Of a stretch of DNA of 64,000 nt, positions 25,404 to 35,577 are shown in pieces. The notes under the pieces were generated by a model that was not told the DNA's origin, did no database searches, and saw only the letters and a list, made by a program, of their open reading frames with translations. Source of the DNA: Alphaproteobacteria bacterium (GTDB lineage Bacteria; Pseudomonadota; Alphaproteobacteria; Micropepsales; Micropepsaceae); the NCBI GenBank assembly GCA_017308375.1, contig JAFKEW010000048.1, positions 1 to 64,000 on the forward strand. The letters are read 5' to 3'. The stretch's first letter is position 1. Each line of letters opens with the position of its first letter. Made by a program: the position numbers and the translations under genes.

Positions 25404-26291
25404 TCAGTCCGTCAGTTTGAGTGTCTTGGCCTCGGCTTCGACCGCGGCAAGACCATTGAGGTCACCGGCCAGCGCCTTGCGCGCATCGCCGAGTGCGCTT
25501 TGCGCTTTTTCCTTTTCGCCCAGCACCGTGTAGGCGCGGATCAGCCGCTGCCAGCCAGGCGCGTCGGCCGGGTTCTGTTTCAGCCGTTCGGCCAGCCCCG
25601 CCACCATCGCGGAAATATCGGGCGCGCCGCCATTGCTTTGCGCCGTTAGAACCGCGATGCGGTCGACCAGATCGGCACGCCATGGCGCATTGGCCGGTGT
25701 GTCAGCCAGAAGCCCCTGCCACAGCGCCAGCGCCTCGTCCTTCTTGCCGCGATTGGCGAGCGCGAGGCCGAGGAAGAAGCGGCTGCCCGGATCCTTCGCA
25801 TTGATCGCGAGCGCCTTGCGGAAGGCGGTTTCGGCCTCGCTTCCCACCGCACCACCGCCGGCGCGGACCAATGCCTCGCCGTAAGCCGAATAGAGCTCCG
25901 CATCCTTACGGCCTTTGCGTTCGGCAATCGCGATGGCCTCGCCGTAAGATCGCGCGGCTTCCGACGGATCGTTCAAGGAAAGATAGCCGCGGCCGAGCAG
26001 CACCCAGCCCCGTTCATCGGCCGGATTGCGCACCATCTTGCGGGACAATGTGCCAACCAGCCCGGCCAGATCGGTATCGCTGGGCCCGGTCAGGGCGCGC
26101 ACGCCAAGCGCCGGCCGGCCCAGCACCAGATAGGTGCCGCCGCCAATGCCGAGGATGAGCAGCGTGAGCGCCAGCGCCAGCACCGCGCGCGCCATCGGCG
26201 GGCGTGTTTTCCGGCGCCACAGGGGCCAGGCCGCGAACCCGGCCGCGATCAGCGCCAGCGCAAACAGGATCAGGAAAAAAACGGCGTTCAC
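25404..26291 (-). CDS. ccmI: CcmI/CycH-type cytochrome c biogenesis protein
   Basis: The 295-residue protein has two N-terminal membrane segments (FFLILFALALIAAGFAAWPL; AVLALALTLLILGIGGGTYLVL) followed by TPR repeats (NPADERGWVLLGRGYLSLNDPSEAARSYGEAI; DPGSRFFLGLALANRGKKDEAL; NPADAPGWQRLIRAYTVLGEKEKA). CcmI holds apocytochrome c for heme attachment, with TPRs in the periplasm. The start is GTG 26291. No other ccm gene is beside it, which is unusual because ccmI often heads ccmEFH, so assignment rests on architecture. Confidence 0.8.
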   Translation of the reverse strand: MNAVFFLILFALALIAAGFAAWPLWRRKTRPPMARAVLALALTLLILGIGGGTYLVLGRPALGVRALTGPSDTDLAGLVGTLSRKMVRNPADERGWVLLGRGYLSLNDPSEAARSYGEAIAIAERKGRKDAELYSAYGEALVRAGGGAVGSEAETAFRKALAINAKDPGSRFFLGLALANRGKKDEALALWQGLLADTPANAPWRADLVDRIAVLTAQSNGGAPDISAMVAGLAERLKQNPADAPGWQRLIRAYTVLGEKEKAQSALGDARKALAGDLNGLAAVEAEAKTLKLTD

Positions 26292-26300
26292 ACCGGCTGG

Positions 26301-27098
26301 TTAGCCTGTGCCGGGGGGAATGTCATCTGCGCCATTGTCACCTGTCAAAGGCGCGCCTGGTGCGGACGGGCGGTGTTTGCCGCGGGACAGCGCGACAATC
26401 ATGCCGCGAAGCGTGCGCACCTCCTGATCGGTGAAATCCGCCCGCGTCAGCATGGCGCGGATGTTGCGCATCATCCCGGCCGCCTTGTCAGGCGGGAACA
26501 GGAAGCCGGATTTCAGCAGTTCGCCTTCCAGGTGGGCGAAAAGATGCTCCATCTCCTCACCGCTGGCCGGATGGGCAAGCCCGCCATGGTCGATCTGCAC
26601 CGGCGGGGTGGTGTCGGCGGCGCGGAACCATTCATGGCCCAGCAGCAGCACCGCCTGCCCCAGATTGAGGGAGGAGAAGTCCGAGGTCGGAATGGTGATC
26701 ACTGCATGGGCACGGGCAAGTTCCTCATTGTCGAGGCCGGAGCGTTCGGAGCCGAACAGGAGCCCGGTCTTTTCACCGCGCCCCGCAGCCGCGCGCAAAC
26801 GCGATACGGCCTCGGCCGGGGTCAGTACCGGCTTTGCGACGCCACGTTCGCGCGCCGTGGTGGCGAGGATCAGATGCAGGTCGGCCAGTGCCGCAGGCAG
26901 GGTGGGGAAGACGCGGGCCCCGTCCACAATATCGGCCGCACCGGCCGCCATGGCGGTGGCCTTCTCATTCGGCCAGCCGTCGCGCGGGGCGACCAGGCGC
27001 AGGTCTGAAAGGCCGAAATTCTTCATGGCACGGGCCGCGGCGCCGATGTTTTCACCCAGTTGCGGGCGGGCGAGGATGATGGCGGGGGCGGCGGTCAT
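26301..27098 (-). CDS. SPOUT-class RNA methyltransferase, TrmJ-like
   Basis: The 265-residue protein from ATG 27098 begins with PAIILARPQLGENIGAAARAMKNFG, typical of the TrmJ/TrmH branch. SPOUT knot motifs follow: TGLLFGSERSGLDNEEL and ITIPTSDFSSLNLGQAVLLL. TrmJ methylates the 2'-O of position 32 in some tRNAs. The C-terminal helical part (FTDQEVRTLRGMIVALS) also fits. An upstream extension in the same frame has no family character. It is followed 10 bases later by ccmI on the same strand. Confidence 0.88.
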   Translation of the reverse strand: MTAAPAIILARPQLGENIGAAARAMKNFGLSDLRLVAPRDGWPNEKATAMAAGAADIVDGARVFPTLPAALADLHLILATTARERGVAKPVLTPAEAVSRLRAAAGRGEKTGLLFGSERSGLDNEELARAHAVITIPTSDFSSLNLGQAVLLLGHEWFRAADTTPPVQIDHGGLAHPASGEEMEHLFAHLEGELLKSGFLFPPDKAAGMMRNIRAMLTRADFTDQEVRTLRGMIVALSRGKHRPSAPGAPLTGDNGADDIPPGTG

Positions 27099-27237
27099 CT
27101 GCGCTCTATCCCAGCAACAGCCCGGCTTTGACAAGGCCTGTACCGCCATTCCCGTGCCGCCCCTCCGGCATCCGGCGCTTTGACGCCCGCGACCATGGCC
27201 GCTATATCCCCGCCAGCGAAAATTCCCGAGGATTTCC

Positions 27238-28452
27238 ATGGAAAAGATCAAGGTAGCGAACCCGGTCGTCGAGCTCGACGGCGACGAGATGACCCGCATC
27301 ATCTGGGACCTGATCAAGAAGAAGCTGATCCTGCCTTATCTCGACCTCACGCTCGAATATTACGACCTCGGGATCGAGCATCGCGACGCCACGGCCGATC
27401 AGGTGACGATCGATGCCGCGCACGCCATCCAGAAACATGGTGTCGGCGTCAAATGCGCCACCATCACGCCGGACGAGGCTCGCGTGGAAGAATTCAAGCT
27501 CAAGAAGATGTGGAAGTCGCCCAACGGCACCATCCGCAATATTCTGGGCGGGGTGATCTTCCGCGAGCCGATCATCTGCCAGAACGTGCCGCGTCTGGTG
27601 CCGGGCTGGACCCAGCCGATCGTGATCGGCCGTCATGCCTTCGGCGATCAGTACAAGGCGACCGATTTCCGCTATCCGGGCAAGGGTACGCTGTCGATCA
27701 AATTCGTCGGCGAAGACGGCAAGGTGATCGAGCACGAGGTGTTTCAGGCACCGGGCTCCGGCGTTGCGATGGCGATGTACAATCTGGATGAGTCGATCCG
27801 CGATTTCGCCCGCGCCTCGATGAATTACGGCCTGAACCGGAAATATCCGGTCTACCTCTCGACCAAGAACACGATCCTAAAAGCCTATGACGGCCGCTTC
27901 AAGGATCTGTTCCAGGAGGTGTTCCACAAGGAATTCGCCGCTAAGTTCAAGGCCGCCGGCATCACCTACGAACACCGCCTGATCGACGACATGGTGGCCA
28001 GCGCACTGAAATGGTCCGGCGGTTATGTCTGGGCCTGCAAGAACTACGATGGCGATGTGCAGTCCGACACGGTGGCGCAAGGGTTTGGTTCGCTCGGCCT
28101 GATGACGTCGGTGCTGATGTCGCCGGATGGCAAGACGGTGGAAGCCGAAGCAGCCCACGGCACGGTGACGCGCCATTACCGCGAACATCAGAAGGGCAAC
28201 GCCACCTCCACCAACTCCATCGCCTCGATCTTCGCGTGGACACGCGGGCTTGCCCATCGCGCCAAGCTGGATGGCAACGCCGCGCTCGACAAATTCGCCC
28301 ACACGCTGGAGACGGTGTGCGTGGCGACGGTGGAAGCGGGCTTCATGACCAAGGACCTGGCACTTCTGGTCGGACCGGAACAGAAATGGCTGACCACCGA
28401 AGGCTTCCTCGACAAGGTGGACGAGAACCTGAAGAAGGCGATGGCGACGTAA
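27238..28452 (+). CDS. icd: NADP-dependent isocitrate dehydrogenase
   Basis: The 404-residue enzyme of the TCA cycle converts isocitrate to 2-oxoglutarate. It is of the type shared with eukaryotic cytosolic and mitochondrial [19 protein letters not shown] at the start, [19 protein letters not shown] (substrate Ser, Asn, Arg), [31 protein letters not shown] (metal Asp residues) and [17 protein letters not shown] (NADP region). The start ATG is fixed by [15 protein letters not shown]. The product feeds the 2-oxoglutarate dehydrogenase encoded further along. A short AT-richer insertion follows 19 bases after its stop. Confidence 0.97.
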   Translation: MEKIKVANPVVELDGDEMTRIIWDLIKKKLILPYLDLTLEYYDLGIEHRDATADQVTIDAAHAIQKHGVGVKCATITPDEARVEEFKLKKMWKSPNGTIRNILGGVIFREPIICQNVPRLVPGWTQPIVIGRHAFGDQYKATDFRYPGKGTLSIKFVGEDGKVIEHEVFQAPGSGVAMAMYNLDESIRDFARASMNYGLNRKYPVYLSTKNTILKAYDGRFKDLFQEVFHKEFAAKFKAAGITYEHRLIDDMVASALKWSGGYVWACKNYDGDVQSDTVAQGFGSLGLMTSVLMSPDGKTVEAEAAHGTVTRHYREHQKGNATSTNSIASIFAWTRGLAHRAKLDGNAALDKFAHTLETVCVATVEAGFMTKDLALLVGPEQKWLTTEGFLDKVDENLKKAMAT

Positions 28453-28471
28453 GGCGCCGCTGTCGGCGGAA

Positions 28472-29215
28472 ATGCAGGCAAGAAAGAAAAAGACCAAGCG
28501 TAGTGATGCCAAACAAGTGGCATACGAAAAGAAAATTGCTGCGCTTCGGGCTAATTACATTGAGCGGCGATTCGGCTCTACTGCGGATCAAAAAGCCACA
28601 ACGGCAAAACAAAATCGGAAGAGGGTTCAGGATTCGGTCCCGAAACTAATATCAACCATCCCAACGCGGTCTCATGCAGAACTTCTTGAGATGTATCAGA
28701 AATGCGTGAAAAAGATGGTTGGTCGGAATCCCGCCGAAATTTCGAGTGCAGTTTTGAATTTACGTGATGCGATCCTTAGGGAATGGCAGAAGCGAACAAG
28801 ATCATTGATTTCGGGCGATGATTATTTTGAGTGGCCTACTACCGATGCACCCAAAGGTGACGGATATCTGTCAGCCGAATCTTGGCGCGCAGTCGGAATG
28901 TTGTCTGCGCTCGGCTATCATGTTGGAAGCACATACAATCTCTCTGAGTCTGAACGACGACACCTACTGGACCAGGTGCTTGTCATACCTCTGCCACCCC
29001 TCAACGACGCCCTCTATATGCGAGAGTGGGCCGCACCCAAATCAGCGGCGCGCCTCAAGAAACTTGCGGAAACAATTGCTGCACTAACGCGCAACGCCAA
29101 GCGGCGAAACTCTAACTGGCTCCAAACCGCTTGTGGCGAATGGGAGTCTGATCTCGATTATCTCCATAAGAGCTATTATATCGGACGCTTTCATTTCGAC
29201 TGGCCTGTAACATGA
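28472..29215 (+). CDS. hypothetical protein on a lower-GC insert
   Basis: The 247-residue product is basic at the N-terminus (MQARKKKTKRSDAKQ) and appears helical. A central block (SAESWRAVGMLSALGYHVG) and the C-terminal block (CGEWESDLDYLHKSYYIGRFHFDWP) look like conserved domains, but I cannot name the family. Its codon use is clearly more AT-rich than icd or the genes beyond, which suggests horizontal acquisition. It begins 19 bases after icd and overlaps a GFA remnant by 4 bases (ATGAGC). A role in a defence or plasmid setting is possible but unsupported. Confidence 0.65.
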   Translation: MQARKKKTKRSDAKQVAYEKKIAALRANYIERRFGSTADQKATTAKQNRKRVQDSVPKLISTIPTRSHAELLEMYQKCVKKMVGRNPAEISSAVLNLRDAILREWQKRTRSLISGDDYFEWPTTDAPKGDGYLSAESWRAVGMLSALGYHVGSTYNLSESERRHLLDQVLVIPLPPLNDALYMREWAAPKSAARLKKLAETIAALTRNAKRRNSNWLQTACGEWESDLDYLHKSYYIGRFHFDWPVT

Positions 29216-29406
29216 GCACGCATCTCAAACCTTCGGGCGATAATAATGTCCGTACTGCCAGGTGTTGCTGCGGTGATTGTTGGTTGATGGTGAAGGGCGA
29301 GCCGGCCTTGAACGGCCCCTGCTATTGCGCAAGCTGCCCGCACCCGATCTTTCCGCCAACGGCCATGGCCGCTGCGCGTGGCTGGTATTGCCGGAAGGCT
29401 GGCTGA
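29212..29406 (+). pseudogene. truncated GFA-family (glutathione-dependent formaldehyde-activating-like) remnant
   Basis: The 64-residue frame has the N-terminus of GFA proteins: RTARCCCGDCWLMVKGEPALNGPCYCASC, with the CxCGxC and CxCxxC zinc ligands. It then changes to unrelated sequence and stops, while the family is about 120-140 residues. The second zinc site and the rest of the domain are absent. It lies at the end of the low-GC insert. Confidence 0.7.
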
Positions 29407-29420
29407 TCGCACCGTAATCC

Positions 29421-30467
29421 TTACTGTGGCGCGACAGGCAGCGGTTCTGCCGGCGGCGTGGCTGTGGGCCCCTGTTGCATCGGCCCTTCTTGTGCCGGAA
29501 CGGGCGCGGCCTCAGCCGGGCGCAAGGTGGCGGTAAGGAAATCCGCCACGTCTTTCGCCGAACGGTCCGCCACTTCCTCCTGCGGGATGTGGCCGGTGCC
29601 GGGATAGATGATCAGTTTGGAGCCCTTGATCGCATCGTGAAAACGGTGCGCGGCCTCCACCGGAATAAGGCCATCCTTGTCACCCCACAGGATCAGGGTT
29701 GGCGCCGTGATTTTGCCGATGTCGTCGGCCACCGCCGTGTTCCACGGCAGGGCGAAGCGGGCACGCGTCGCCTCCCGCGTGCCGGTCATGCGCGCGAAAT
29801 CCCAATACTGGTCGATCATCTGGTCGGTCAGGATGTTTTTGCGCACGATGGCGTCGTTCAGGCCCTCCGAAACCAGGCTGCGCGGGGTGATGTGCAGCAG
29901 AAGCTGGTTCACCACCGGCATGCGCGCAATGCGGAAGACAAGGGGAATGCTGCTGCCTTGTTCCCTGGTCGGCATGCCGCCCGCATCCACCAGGATCAAC
30001 GCGCTGACGCGGTTCGGATGTTCTTCGGCAAAGCGCGCGGCTACGCCGCCGCCCATCGAATTGCCGCCGAGGGCGAAACGATGAAGGCCGAGCTTGTCCG
30101 CAACCTCGGCGGTGAAACGCACCATCGCTTCTTGCGAATAATCGCCGTTCGGCACCGCGCCGGTCAGGCCGTGGCCCGGCATGTCCATGCTGACCACGCG
30201 CCATTGTCCGCTCAGCCTTGCGACCCACGGCTCCCACGTGAAGAGAGAGGCATTGGAGCCATGGATCAGCACCAGCGCCGGGGCGTCGCGCGGCCCGCGA
30301 TCGCGCACATGCGCCCGCGCGCCATCCGGCAGCATGAGGAATTCCGATGGCGGCTTGGCGTATTTCGCTTCCAGCGTGGCGCGCGGAATGTCGGGTGTGC
30401 TGAGCGCCCACAGCCCCACGGCCAGCAATACGACAATGGCCCCCACAACGATCAGCAGTTTGCGCAT
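29421..30467 (-). CDS. membrane-anchored alpha/beta hydrolase
   Basis: The 348-residue protein has an N-terminal signal or anchor (LLIVVGAIVVLLAVGLWAL), then an alpha/beta-hydrolase fold: VLIHGSNASLFTWEPW (oxyanion region), GGNSMGGGVAARFAEEHP (nucleophile Ser), LILWGDKDGLIP (Asp) and YPGTGHIPQEE (His). The last 30 residues are Pro/Gln rich. The start ATG 30467 has GGGGGAAACGTC before it; the longer frame upstream lacks a signal. The substrate is unknown. It ends 15 bases from the GFA remnant, on the opposite strand. Confidence 0.88.
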   Translation of the reverse strand: MRKLLIVVGAIVVLLAVGLWALSTPDIPRATLEAKYAKPPSEFLMLPDGARAHVRDRGPRDAPALVLIHGSNASLFTWEPWVARLSGQWRVVSMDMPGHGLTGAVPNGDYSQEAMVRFTAEVADKLGLHRFALGGNSMGGGVAARFAEEHPNRVSALILVDAGGMPTREQGSSIPLVFRIARMPVVNQLLLHITPRSLVSEGLNDAIVRKNILTDQMIDQYWDFARMTGTREATRARFALPWNTAVADDIGKITAPTLILWGDKDGLIPVEAAHRFHDAIKGSKLIIYPGTGHIPQEEVADRSAKDVADFLTATLRPAEAAPVPAQEGPMQQGPTATPPAEPLPVAPQ

Positions 30468-30607
30468 GACGTTTCCCCCGTCTTCCCGCCAGCCGGTTTC
30501 CGGGCAGCAGCATGAAGGGCCATGCGGATTGTGCAATCCTGCCCCGGCAAATATGTTCTTTATTCGTTCCATCTATTCGGTAACCTGCCGGACCTCGTTC
30601 AAGGGAG

Positions 30608-31012
30608 ATGCGAATGCTTGGCTATGTCACCATCGGCGCGCTGGACAGCGAAAAGGCCGGAACATTCTACGACGCGGTTTTCGGTGCGCTGGAGAGCGAG
30701 CGCAAGCTCGCCGATGGCGGCTGGATCGGCTATGGCGAAAAGGATGCGCCGGGCGAAGGCTTCATGGCCTGCCACACCGCGATCTGCCCACCCTATGACG
30801 GCAAACCGGCGCACGCCGGCAACGGCATCATGATCGCCTATCAGGCGAAATCGCCCGATCAGGTGAAGGCGGCCCATCAAGGTGGCATGGCGCATGGGGG
30901 CCGCGATGAAGGCGGGCCCGGCTTCCGCCCGCCGGACGCGAAAAGCGGTTTCTATGCCGCCTATCTGCGCGACCCGACCGGCAACAAGCTGTGCGTCTTC
31001 TGCGTGGCGTGA
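30608..31012 (+). CDS. VOC-superfamily (glyoxalase/bleomycin-resistance-like) protein
   Basis: The 134-residue protein has one VOC domain with paired beta-alpha-beta-beta-beta modules: MLGYVTIGALDSEKAGTFYDAVFGAL at the start and SGFYAAYLRDPTGNKLCVFCVA at the end, the second providing the usual metal Glu/His region in altered form. Many such proteins are of unknown substrate. The stop overlaps the start of the next VOC gene by one base (TGATG), so the two were probably an operon. Confidence 0.85.
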   Translation: MRMLGYVTIGALDSEKAGTFYDAVFGALESERKLADGGWIGYGEKDAPGEGFMACHTAICPPYDGKPAHAGNGIMIAYQAKSPDQVKAAHQGGMAHGGRDEGGPGFRPPDAKSGFYAAYLRDPTGNKLCVFCVA

Positions 31013-31435
31013 TGAAAGGGAAGATCAGCCTGGTCACATTGGGGGTGCGCGATCTGCCGCGATCGCGCGCCTTTTATCGCGATGGTTTCGGCCTGCCTGA
31101 GCACAGCGACAATTCCAGCGATGATGTCGTGTTCTTCGCGCTGGAGGGGACGTGGCTTGCGCTTTTCCCCACGCGACAAGCTGGCCGAAGACGCGGGTAT
31201 TTCCGATGATGGGGGTATTCCCAATGATGGACTGGGATTTTCCGGCATCACGCTGGCCCACAACGCGCCATCGAAGGAAGCGGTCGATCGCGTCTTCGCT
31301 ACGGCGCTTGCCGCCGGCGCCCGCGCGGTGAAACGCCCGCAGGATGTGTTCTGGGGCGGCTATTCCGGTTACTTCGCCGATCCCGACGGGCATTTGTGGG
31401 AAGTGGCGTTCAATCCGCTGATGGATCTGACCTGA
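31012..31435 (+). pseudogene. second VOC-family gene with a frameshift
   Basis: The first half (MKGKISLVTLGVRDLPRSRAFYRDGFG to LALFP) and the second half (RDKLAEDAGISDD to YFADPDGHLWEVAFNP) are both clear VOC sequence but in different frames. The shift is near 31172-31174, where one extra base follows CTTTTCCCC; removing it joins LALFP directly to RDKLAED. The complete product would be about 140 residues. It may be a true pseudogene or a sequencing error. Confidence 0.8.
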
Positions 31436-31441
31436 AGCTGT

Positions 31442-34105
31442 TCAGGCCGAGGCCAGTTCGCTCAATCGCGCGGCAATGGCATCCAGTGCGGCTTGTGCCT
31501 GTGCCGTTTCGGGCCCACCGGCCTGCGCCATATCGGGCCTGCCGCCGCCACCTTTACCGCCCAGTTTCTCTGCACCGATCTTGACCAGATCGACCGCGTT
31601 GATGCGGGCCTTCAGATCATCGGTGACGCCGACGACGAGCGAGGCCTTGCCATCCGCGGCCGCGACGAAAGCGACGACGCCGGAGCCTATTTTTGTTTTC
31701 GCCTCATCGGCAAGACCCTTCAGGTCCTTGGGCGAAACACCATCAACCACGCGCAACACGGCTTTCAGTCCGGCGATGTCGCGGGTTTCATCGCCGCCGC
31801 TTCTGGCGGGACCGGCGAGTGCCAGGGCTTTCTTTGCATCGGTCAGTTCGCGTTCGAGACGGCGGCGTTCTTCGGCCAGTTGCGCCACACGCTGCGGCAG
31901 TTCGGCGGGCGAAGTTTTAAGCGCACCGGCCGCCTCTCGCGCCAGTTCGGCCTGGCCCAGAAGGTAGCGCCGCGCGCCTTCGCTGGTCAGCGCCTCGATC
32001 CGGCGCACACCGGCCGCGACCGCGCTTTCCGACAGGATGGTGAAAAGTCCGATATCGCCGAGGCGATGGACATGGGTGCCGCCGCACAGTTCGACCGAAT
32101 AGGGTTTGGCCGCGGCAGGGTCGTCACCCATGGTGAGGACGCGCACCTCATCACCATATTTTTCGCCGAACAGGGCTTCGGCACCGGCCTTGATCGCATC
32201 GTCCGTCGGCATCAACCTCGTGGCGACATCGGAATTCTGACGGATGACGGCATTCACCTGTTGCTCGATCTCCTGCAATTCCTCGTGGCTCAGTGGCTTT
32301 GGATGACTGAAATCGAAGCGCAGGCGGTCCGGCGCAACCAGTGAACCCTTCTGCGACACATGCGGGCCCAGCACGCGCTTCAGTGCCGCGTGCAGAAGAT
32401 GGGTGGCGGAATGGTTGGCGCGGGTGGCGCGGCGGCGCTCATGATCCACCGCAAGGTCGATCGCCTCGCCCACGGCCATATTGCCGCTTTCGATTTTTAC
32501 CACGTGAACATGCAGGGCGCCGAGTTTCTTTTCGGTGTCGAGCACGACGGCTTTCGCGCCATTGGCGCCGGTGATGGTGCCGTGGTCGCCGATCTGGCCG
32601 CCGGATTCGCCATAGAATGGCGTCTGGTTGGTCAGTATACGGATGGTTTCGCCCACCTTCGCACTATCCACCCGCGCGCCGTCGCGCACGATGGTCGTGA
32701 TGGTGCCTTCGGCACGTTCGGTGTCGTAGCCAAGAAACTCGCTCGCGCCCAGTTCATCGCGCAAGGCGAACCAGAGGGAGTCATCGGCCGTTTCGCCGGA
32801 GCCGGCCCAGGCTTTGCGCGCCTCCGCCCGCTGTTTCTGCATCGCGGTTTCAAAGCCCGCGGTGTCAACCGAAATGCCGCGCGCCTTCAGCGCATCCTGC
32901 GTCAGGTCGAGCGGGAAGCCATACGTGTCATAGAGTTTGAAGGCGACATCGCCCGCCAGCACGGCCCCTTTGGAAAGCGTGCCAGTTGCCTCATCCAGCA
33001 GCTTCAGACCGCGGGCCAGCGTGTCGCGGAAACGGGTTTCTTCCAGCTTCAGGGTTTCGGTGATCAGCGCCTGCGCGCGGACCAGTTCGGGATAGGCGGT
33101 GCCCATTTCGGCCGCCAGCGCCGGCACCAGCCGGTGCATCAGCGGTTCCTTGGTACCGATCAGATGAGCATGGCGCATGGCGCGGCGCATGATCCGGCGC
33201 AGGACATAGCCACGGCCTTCGTTCGATGGCAGCACGCCATCGGCAATCAGGAACGAGGACGAGCGCAGATGATCGGCGATCACGCGATGGCTGGCGGCCG
33301 CATCGCCCCTGGCCGCAACGCCCGATGCCGCCACCGATGCCGCGATCAGATGCTGAAACAGATCGGTGTCGAACACATTGTGCACGCCCTGCATCACGGT
33401 GGTGAAGCGTTCGAGGCCCATGCCGGTGTCGATGGAGGGGCGGGGAAGGTTCTCCCGCCGGCCATCGGCGAATTGCTCGTATTGCATGAAGACGAGGTTC
33501 CAGACCTCGACAAAGCGGTCGCCGTCTTCATCCGGGCTGCCGGGCGGGCCGCCGGCGATGGATGGGCCGTGGTCGTAGAAGATTTCGGAGCACGGGCCGC
33601 AGGGGCCGGTATCGCCCATCGACCAGAAATTGTCGGCGGTGGCGATACGGATGATACGCTCGTCTGGCAGGCCCGCGATCTTCTTCCACAGAGCTGCGGC
33701 CTCATCATCCTCGGCATAGACGGTGACGAGAAGACGGTCCTTGGGAAGTGCGAAATCCTTCGTCAGCAGCGACCAGGCGAACTGGATCGCATCGTCCTTG
33801 AAATAATCGCCGAACGAGAAATTGCCCAGCATTTCGAAAAAGGTCAGGTGGCGGGCGGTGTAGCCGACATTGTCGAGGTCATTGTGCTTGCCGCCGGCGC
33901 GAACGCATTTCTGGGCCGTGGTGGCGCGGGAATAGGGCCGCTTCTCCTGCCCGGTGAAGGCGTTCTTGAACTGCACCATCCCGGCATTGGTGAAGAGCAG
34001 GGTGGGGTCGTTGCGCGGCACCAGCGGGGAGGAGGGCACAATGGTGTGGCCATGGCCGCCGAAGAAGCCAAGGAAATGCGAACGGATGTCGGACAGGCTT
34101 GTCAT
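31442..34105 (-). CDS. alaS: alanyl-tRNA synthetase
   Basis: The 887-residue enzyme has the class II catalytic core ([52 protein letters not shown]), the editing domain with HxxxH ([14 protein letters not shown]) and [13 protein letters not shown], and the C-terminal DHHA1 domain with [16 protein letters not shown]. All are expected for charging tRNA-Ala and clearing mischarged Ser or Gly. ATG 34105 gives the normal N-terminus. It lies behind recA on the same strand, an arrangement common in Alphaproteobacteria, with a terminator-like hairpin between them. Confidence 0.97.
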   Translation of the reverse strand: MTSLSDIRSHFLGFFGGHGHTIVPSSPLVPRNDPTLLFTNAGMVQFKNAFTGQEKRPYSRATTAQKCVRAGGKHNDLDNVGYTARHLTFFEMLGNFSFGDYFKDDAIQFAWSLLTKDFALPKDRLLVTVYAEDDEAAALWKKIAGLPDERIIRIATADNFWSMGDTGPCGPCSEIFYDHGPSIAGGPPGSPDEDGDRFVEVWNLVFMQYEQFADGRRENLPRPSIDTGMGLERFTTVMQGVHNVFDTDLFQHLIAASVAASGVAARGDAAASHRVIADHLRSSSFLIADGVLPSNEGRGYVLRRIMRRAMRHAHLIGTKEPLMHRLVPALAAEMGTAYPELVRAQALITETLKLEETRFRDTLARGLKLLDEATGTLSKGAVLAGDVAFKLYDTYGFPLDLTQDALKARGISVDTAGFETAMQKQRAEARKAWAGSGETADDSLWFALRDELGASEFLGYDTERAEGTITTIVRDGARVDSAKVGETIRILTNQTPFYGESGGQIGDHGTITGANGAKAVVLDTEKKLGALHVHVVKIESGNMAVGEAIDLAVDHERRRATRANHSATHLLHAALKRVLGPHVSQKGSLVAPDRLRFDFSHPKPLSHEELQEIEQQVNAVIRQNSDVATRLMPTDDAIKAGAEALFGEKYGDEVRVLTMGDDPAAAKPYSVELCGGTHVHRLGDIGLFTILSESAVAAGVRRIEALTSEGARRYLLGQAELAREAAGALKTSPAELPQRVAQLAEERRRLERELTDAKKALALAGPARSGGDETRDIAGLKAVLRVVDGVSPKDLKGLADEAKTKIGSGVVAFVAAADGKASLVVGVTDDLKARINAVDLVKIGAEKLGGKGGGGRPDMAQAGGPETAQAQAALDAIAARLSELASA

Positions 34106-34213
34106 GGGCTGTATGTAGCGGGCGGCCGGTTCCTTGTCACCGTTCCCTGTACGGGGCGAAAAACGGGGTACCAAAAGGCAGGTCATCCAAAGACTGGGCA
34201 CCCAAAACCAGAA

Positions 34214-34242
34214 GAGGGGCACCCTTGTTCAGGATGCCCCTC
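34214..34242 (-). terminator. recA terminator-like hairpin
   Basis: On the minus strand GAGGGGCA and TGCCCCTC form an 8-bp stem around a 13-base loop, followed by TTCTGGTTTTGG. It lies 38 bases after the recA stop. A second hairpin, GTTCCC with GGGAAC, is at 34251-34272. Confidence 0.6.
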
Positions 34243-34279
34243 CGGGAGTCGTTCCCCATGCCAACAGGGAACGAAAAAC

Positions 34280-35365
34280 TCAGTCTTCGGCAGCGGCCTC
34301 CGCCGTTTCCTCCTCGCCATGCTGCAACGCCTGGCCGACCAGGCCCGCGTTCTGGCGCACCTGGGCTTCGATCTTGGCGGCGACGTCCGTGTTCTGGGCC
34401 AGAAACTGCTTGGCGTTTTCGCGGCCCTGGCCGATGCGCTCCCCGTCATAGGAGTACCAGGCGCCCGATTTCTCCACGACGCCGGCCTTGACGCCGAGGT
34501 CGATCAGCTCGCCGGTCTTGGACACGCCCTGGCCGTACATGATGTCGAATTCGACCTGCTTGAAGGGCGGTGCAACCTTGTTCTTCACCACCTTGACGCG
34601 GGTCTGGTTGCCCACCACCTCGTCATGGTCCTTGATCGCGCCGATGCGGCGGATGTCGAGCCGGACGGAGGAATAGAATTTCAGCGCATTGCCGCCGGTG
34701 GTGGTTTCCGGGTTGCCGAACATGATGCCGATCTTCATGCGGATCTGGTTGATGAAGATCACAATGGTGTTGGAGCGCGAGATCGAACCGGTGAGCTTGC
34801 GCAAAGCCTGGCTCATCAGGCGGGCCTGCAGGCCGGGCAATTGATCGCCCATCTCGCCTTCCAGTTCGGCCTTGGGCGTCAGCGCCGCAACCGAATCCAC
34901 CACCACGATGTCGACACCGCCGGAACGCACCAGCGTGTCGGTGATTTCGAGCGCCTGTTCGCCGGTGTCGGGCTGGGAGATCAGCATTTCGTCGATATCG
35001 ACGCCGAGCTTGCGGGCATAGATGGGGTCGAGCGCATGTTCGGCATCGACATAGGCCGCGATGCCGCCCTTCTTCTGGGCTTCGGCCACCGCATGCAGCG
35101 CCAGCGTGGTCTTGCCGGACGATTCCGGCCCGTAAATCTCGATCACGCGGCCGCGCGGCAGACCGCCGACACCGAGCGCGATGTCGAGGCCGAGCGAGCC
35201 GGTGGAAACGGTATCCAGCGCCTCCGTCGCGGCCTCGCGCTGGCCGAGTTTCATCACGCTGCCTTTGCCGAAGGCGCGATCGATCTGGCTCAACGCCGCT
35301 TCAAGCGCCTTTTTCCGATCGCCGTTGTCTTCCCGTCCCACCACGCGCAAATTTGCCTGTGCCAT
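34280..35365 (-). CDS. recA: recombinase RecA
   Basis: The 361-residue protein carries Walker [10 protein letters not shown], the [13 protein letters not shown] segment, [21 protein letters not shown], the L2 region [28 protein letters not shown] and an acidic C-terminus ([11 protein letters not shown]). RecA drives homologous recombination and LexA self-cleavage, and so controls the imu cassette in the same window. The start ATG 35365, preceded by GAAGAGGCGGAC, gives the expected MAQANLRVV; the longer frame reading back to 35659 is not part of RecA. Confidence 0.98.
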   Translation of the reverse strand: MAQANLRVVGREDNGDRKKALEAALSQIDRAFGKGSVMKLGQREAATEALDTVSTGSLGLDIALGVGGLPRGRVIEIYGPESSGKTTLALHAVAEAQKKGGIAAYVDAEHALDPIYARKLGVDIDEMLISQPDTGEQALEITDTLVRSGGVDIVVVDSVAALTPKAELEGEMGDQLPGLQARLMSQALRKLTGSISRSNTIVIFINQIRMKIGIMFGNPETTTGGNALKFYSSVRLDIRRIGAIKDHDEVVGNQTRVKVVKNKVAPPFKQVEFDIMYGQGVSKTGELIDLGVKAGVVEKSGAWYSYDGERIGQGRENAKQFLAQNTDVAAKIEAQVRQNAGLVGQALQHGEEETAEAAAED

Positions 35366-35417
35366 GTCCGCCTCTTCTCTTATTTCACGCCGCCCCAAGC
35401 AGCGCAATGCAATGAAT

Positions 35418-35432
35418 GTGCATGTTTTGTTC
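35418..35432 (-). promoter_or_regulatory. LexA-like box upstream of recA
   Basis: The plus strand reads GTGCATGTTTTGTTC, i.e. GTGC-N7-GTTC, one base from the perfect box found before imuA. It lies 52 bases upstream of the recA start codon, a normal place for SOS control. Confidence 0.55.
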
Positions 35433-35577
35433 TTGTTTGCAAGATAGGTATCAAGATACTGATTATAATACGGTATTTTGATTGTGTTCGTATGACGTTC
35501 GGACGAGTTGGCGCGGGCAGGGAACCCTAGGTGCGGACGGATTCCCGCAAAGCCCGATTCCCTGCTGCCGGGCCCTT

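Noticed and set aside
30991-31209. 72-codon and 117-codon frames as two separate small genes
   Set aside because: Together they make one VOC domain in two frames, so they are reported as one frameshifted gene.
32360-35530. 1,056-codon open frame on the plus strand
   Set aside because: It lies antisense to alaS and recA, crosses both genes and their spacer, and has no domain. In high-GC DNA the opposite strand of long genes often stays open.
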